Shown: positions 12,919-15,226 of the stretch, piece after piece
Layout: the number at the start of each line of letters is the position of its first letter
Position numbering within the stretch: position 1 is the stretch's first letter
NCBI GenBank assembly: GCA_002367375.1
Contig: DFBR01000160.1
Location: forward strand, 1-15,226
DNA: 15,226 nt
Direction of reading: 5' to 3'
Source: Erythrobacter sp. UBA3075
GTDB taxonomy: Bacteria > Pseudomonadota > Alphaproteobacteria > Sphingomonadales > Sphingomonadaceae
Notes under the pieces: generated by a model
Databases searched by the model: none
The model's input: only the letters and a program-made list of their open reading frames with translations
What the model was told of the DNA's origin: nothing
Made by a program: the position numbers and the translations under genes

Positions 12919-13836
12919 ATGACCAGCATCACCAACTCCACCCAGGCATTCTATGGCCGCTCGCAACTGCATATCGGCACTTTGCGCGCCGAAGCGGAAG
13001 AATTGCAGAACCAGCTTGCCACTGGCGAGCGGCTCTCGCGATCCTCCGACGATCCGGTGGCGGCCTCGCGCTTGCGAATGCTGTCGCGGCAGGAACAGCT
13101 CGGCGAGATCGATGCCGGCAATGCGCGGCAGGCGAGCGAGGATTTGCAACTGACCAGCAGCGCGCTGGAATCCATCGCCGACGATCTGATCCGGGCACGC
13201 GAACTGGCGCTTTATGCTGCCACCGACACCACCGGCCAGACCGAGCGCGATGCGATTGCGGCGGAGCTGGAGGAATTGCGCCTGCGCATCCTCAGCAATG
13301 CCAATGGCCTGGATTCGGGTGGTAATGCGCTGCTCGGCGGCGAAGGCAGCGGGCGGGCCTATGAGATCGATGGAACTGGCGCGATCACTTATATTGGAAC
13401 CTCCTCCAGCGGTACGATCGATCTGGGCGGCGGGCAAAGCATCATCCGCGGGCTGACCGGACCCGAAGTGCTGGATTACAATGCCGGCACCGGGCCGACC
13501 GATGTCTTCGCTGAGATAGCCGCGCTTGCCACTGCGCTGCGCGCCACTGGCGGAGACCCCGCCGGGGCAGCGCGCGATGCGCTGGCAGGCTTTGACGAAG
13601 CCTTGGATAATGTGACTCGCAATCAGACCGTTACCGGGTCGCGCATCGCGTGGCTCGATATCGTGCAGGATCGCCAAATCGACCAATCGCTCACCCGCTC
13701 GCGCCAGATCGCCGATACCGGCGGCGTCGATTTCGCTTCAGCGGTGGCCGAATTGCAGCAAATCCTCACCGTACTCGAAGCCAGCCAGGCCAGCTTCGCA
13801 CGCCTTTCCAACCTCAGTCTGTTCAACCAGATCTGA
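12919..13836 (+). CDS. flgL: FlgL, hook-filament junction protein 2
   Basis: FlgL (HAP3) lies between FlgK and the filament. The 305-residue product has the flagellin-like N-terminus ITNSTQAFYGRSQLHIGTLR followed by NQLATGERLSRSSDDPVAAS, matching the FlgL hallmark 'lq.qlaTGkr...psDDPvaa.r'. A heptad-rich D1 follows, with ELALYAATDTTGQTERDAIA and LRLRILSNANGLDSGGNALL. The C-terminal helix includes TVTGSRIAWLDIVQDRQIDQ and ends LQQILTVLEASQASFARLSN then LSLFNQI. Filament flagellin is excluded by length, the C-terminal pattern and position after flgK. A 4-nt gap separates it from flgK. Confidence 0.94.
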   Translation: MTSITNSTQAFYGRSQLHIGTLRAEAEELQNQLATGERLSRSSDDPVAASRLRMLSRQEQLGEIDAGNARQASEDLQLTSSALESIADDLIRARELALYAATDTTGQTERDAIAAELEELRLRILSNANGLDSGGNALLGGEGSGRAYEIDGTGAITYIGTSSSGTIDLGGGQSIIRGLTGPEVLDYNAGTGPTDVFAEIAALATALRATGGDPAGAARDALAGFDEALDNVTRNQTVTGSRIAWLDIVQDRQIDQSLTRSRQIADTGGVDFASAVAELQQILTVLEASQASFARLSNLSLFNQI

Positions 13837-13864
13837 GCCTGAACATAATTGATGGGGACCACAG

Positions 13865-14728
13865 ATGTTTGTAGCGATCGGGATCATTATCCTGCTGGTC
13901 ATGGTGTTCGGGGGGTTTATCCTCGCCGGCGGATCAATCGGCTCCATCCTCGCCGCTCTGCCGCTGGAGATGATGATTATTGGCGGCGCTGCCATCGGCG
14001 CAACGGTGATCGGCAATTCCACGCATGAACTGAAGCTGCTCGCAGGCGGCTTCAAGAAGGTCTTCAAGGGGCCGAAATATTCCGATCAGGATCATGTCGA
14101 CGTCATCGCCCTGACGAGCAAGCTGATGCGCATGATGAAGACCGAAGGGCCTGTCGCATTGGAAGCGCATGTGACCAATCCGTCCGAATCCGCGATCTTC
14201 GCGGAATATCCCGCGCTGCTGGCGGACAAGGCGCTGACCGACCTCATCTGCGACACGCTTACCCTGATCGTAGTCTCCTCCGGCTCGCTTGATACCCATG
14301 CGGTGGAAGAGGTGATGGACAATGCCATCAAGGGTCAGTTGCACGAGCTGGAAGAACCCGCGCACGCGTTGCAATCGCTGGCCGATGCCTTGCCTGCGCT
14401 CGGAATCGTTGCCGCCGTGCTCGGTATCATCAAGACTATGGGCGCGATTGACGAGCCGCCTTCGGTGCTCGGCGGCATGATCGGCGCGGCATTGGTCGGA
14501 ACATTTCTCGGCGTGCTGCTGGCCTATGGCTTTGTCGGCCCGATGGCTGGCCGTCTGAAACAGATCAACACGCATGATGCGCAGATCCTGCATTCGGTGA
14601 AGCAAGTGCTGATCGCTTCGTTGCATGGCTATCCGCAGCCGCTGGTGGTGGAGAGCGCACGCTCGGGCCTCGCGCCTGCCCATCGACCGTCCTTGACCGA
14701 CCTGCTCGATACGCTGCGGGGCAAATAA
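13865..14728 (+). CDS. motA: MotA, flagellar stator proton-channel subunit
   Basis: MotA and MotB form the torque-generating stator. This 287-residue product has the full four-helix MotA layout: two N-terminal membrane helices (about 1-20 and 33-52), a cytoplasmic loop, and two C-terminal helices (about 172-193 and 203-224). The core LADALPALGIVAAVLGIIKT contains the conserved Pro of helix 3 at P177. GGMIGAALVGTFLGVLLAYG and the following P226 match helix 4. ALEAHVTNPSESAIFAEYPA is also typical of proton-type MotA. The ATG is preceded by GGGGACCACAG. A 28-nt gap separates it from flgL with no visible terminator, so it probably belongs to the same operon. It is much closer to E. coli-type MotA than the gene at 5032-5706. 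Confidence 0.96.
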   Translation: MFVAIGIIILLVMVFGGFILAGGSIGSILAALPLEMMIIGGAAIGATVIGNSTHELKLLAGGFKKVFKGPKYSDQDHVDVIALTSKLMRMMKTEGPVALEAHVTNPSESAIFAEYPALLADKALTDLICDTLTLIVVSSGSLDTHAVEEVMDNAIKGQLHELEEPAHALQSLADALPALGIVAAVLGIIKTMGAIDEPPSVLGGMIGAALVGTFLGVLLAYGFVGPMAGRLKQINTHDAQILHSVKQVLIASLHGYPQPLVVESARSGLAPAHRPSLTDLLDTLRGK

Positions 14729-14729
14729 C

Positions 14730-15226
14730 ATGGCGACCCAACTCGCCCCCATGGATGCGGACACACCCGAACCTGTCTCCCCGCTCGCGCCGATAATCGT
14801 CAAGAAGGTGATCGTCAGCGGCGGCGATGGCCATCATGGCGGGGCGTGGAAGGTCGCCTATGCCGATTTCGTGACCGCGATGATGGCGTTCTTCCTGATG
14901 CTATGGCTGCTGGGCGCGACGACCGAAGACCAACGCCGGGGACTGGCCGATTACTTCACACCCACGCTCGTGAAAATGCGCGAGCAATCCGCCGGTTCGG
15001 ACGGAATGCTGGGCGGATCGTCGTTGACCGATGTCGACAATTATCCCCATGCCGCAGGACAGACGGGCACGCAGTCGATCACCATTCCACGCGGTGCAGA
15101 AGGTGGCCCGATCGAAGGCGGCGCGGAGGATGCCGAACGGCGACGGCAGGCGATCGAGGAGCGCATAGCTGAGCGGCTGGCCGAGCAGGAGGGGTTGCAG
15201 CGCTTGGTCCGCCGGGTGCGCGTTCT
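14730..15226 (+). CDS. motB: MotB, flagellar stator subunit (5' part, cut by window edge)
   Basis: The first 165 codons are inside the window. The N-terminus has VKKVIVSGGDGHHGGAWKVA then YADFVTAMMAFFLMLWLLGA, the classic proton-type MotB opening with the ion-binding Asp at D46 in the single membrane helix. A hydrophilic plug/linker follows, including DYFTPTLVK, then a Gly-rich stretch and a charged helix (RRRQAIEERIAERLAEQEGL). The OmpA-like peptidoglycan-binding domain should lie beyond the window edge. The ATG at 14730 is one base after the motA stop, so the two are translationally coupled. Confidence 0.96.
   Translation, partial: MATQLAPMDADTPEPVSPLAPIIVKKVIVSGGDGHHGGAWKVAYADFVTAMMAFFLMLWLLGATTEDQRRGLADYFTPTLVKMREQSAGSDGMLGGSSLTDVDNYPHAAGQTGTQSITIPRGAEGGPIEGGAEDAERRRQAIEERIAERLAEQEGLQRLVRRVRV

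Noticed and set aside
12733..13686. Minus-strand open frame (317 codons) opposite flgL, and a similar one at 7805-8800 opposite flgF
   Set aside because: Both are mirror frames of conserved axial protein genes, with no ribosome site or domain.
1..15226. CRISPR arrays, tRNA or rRNA genes, insertion sequences, prophage or attachment sites
   Set aside because: No repeat arrays, cloverleaf-like segments, transposase genes or flanking repeats were seen; the window is tightly packed flagellar genes.

Overview
This window is one continuous flagellar gene block from a GC-rich bacterium. The gene set points to an alphaproteobacterium, most likely Sphingomonadales (Erythrobacter/Sphingomonas-like). 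The clues are a sigma-28/FlgM pair, single-domain FlgJ, very short FlgD and FlgE, a separate SLT lytic transglycosylase, a PomA/ExbB-like plus small MotB/ExbD-like pair, and a canonical MotAB at the end. The taxon is an inference from family resemblance; no rRNA or other marker is present.

Layout. The left third (1-5706) is on the minus strand. In transcription order it holds a MotA/ExbB-like protein and a small MotB/ExbD-like protein, flgA, flgM, flgN, a lytic transglycosylase, flhA, and the 5' end of fliA, which is cut by the window edge. The right two thirds (5919-15226) are on the plus strand: flgB, flgC, flgD, flgE, flgF, flgG, flgH, flgI, flgJ, flgK, flgL, motA and the 5' part of motB. 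Genes are packed tightly with many ATGA/GTGA overlaps, so both arms look like long, translationally coupled operons. The only long intergenic stretch is the divergent region 5707-5918.

Regulation readable from sequence. Two perfect sigma-54 -24/-12 elements are present. One is in front of flgB (plus, 5850-5865) and one is in front of the transglycosylase-flhA-fliA operon (minus, 3235-3250). A 16-bp palindrome, CGGCA-N6-TGCCG, was found by eye exactly four times in the window, in two pairs. One pair (5780-5815) lies 70-90 bp upstream of the flgB promoter. The other (3521-3566) lies inside flgN, about 300-335 bp upstream of the transglycosylase promoter. These look like enhancers for a flagellar sigma-54 activator of the FlbD/FleQ type. 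Two further minus-strand upstream regions (flgM and the MotA-like gene) share a CTTAA-N15/16-GCCGTTCT element that resembles a sigma-28 promoter. This fits late flagellar genes controlled by FliA and FlgM, which are both encoded here.

How the genes work together. FlhA is the export gate. FlgB, FlgC, FlgF and FlgG form the rod. FlgJ and the transglycosylase let the rod pass the peptidoglycan. FlgA, FlgI and FlgH build the P and L rings. FlgD and FlgE make the hook, and FlgK and FlgL the hook-filament junction with FlgN as chaperone. FlgM/FliA time late gene expression, and MotAB powers rotation. The most unusual points are the second, reduced stator-like pair lacking a recognisable peptidoglycan-binding domain, a hook protein with no room for a D2 domain alongside a FlgD reduced to its N-terminal part, and the paired palindromes tied to sigma-54 promoters.
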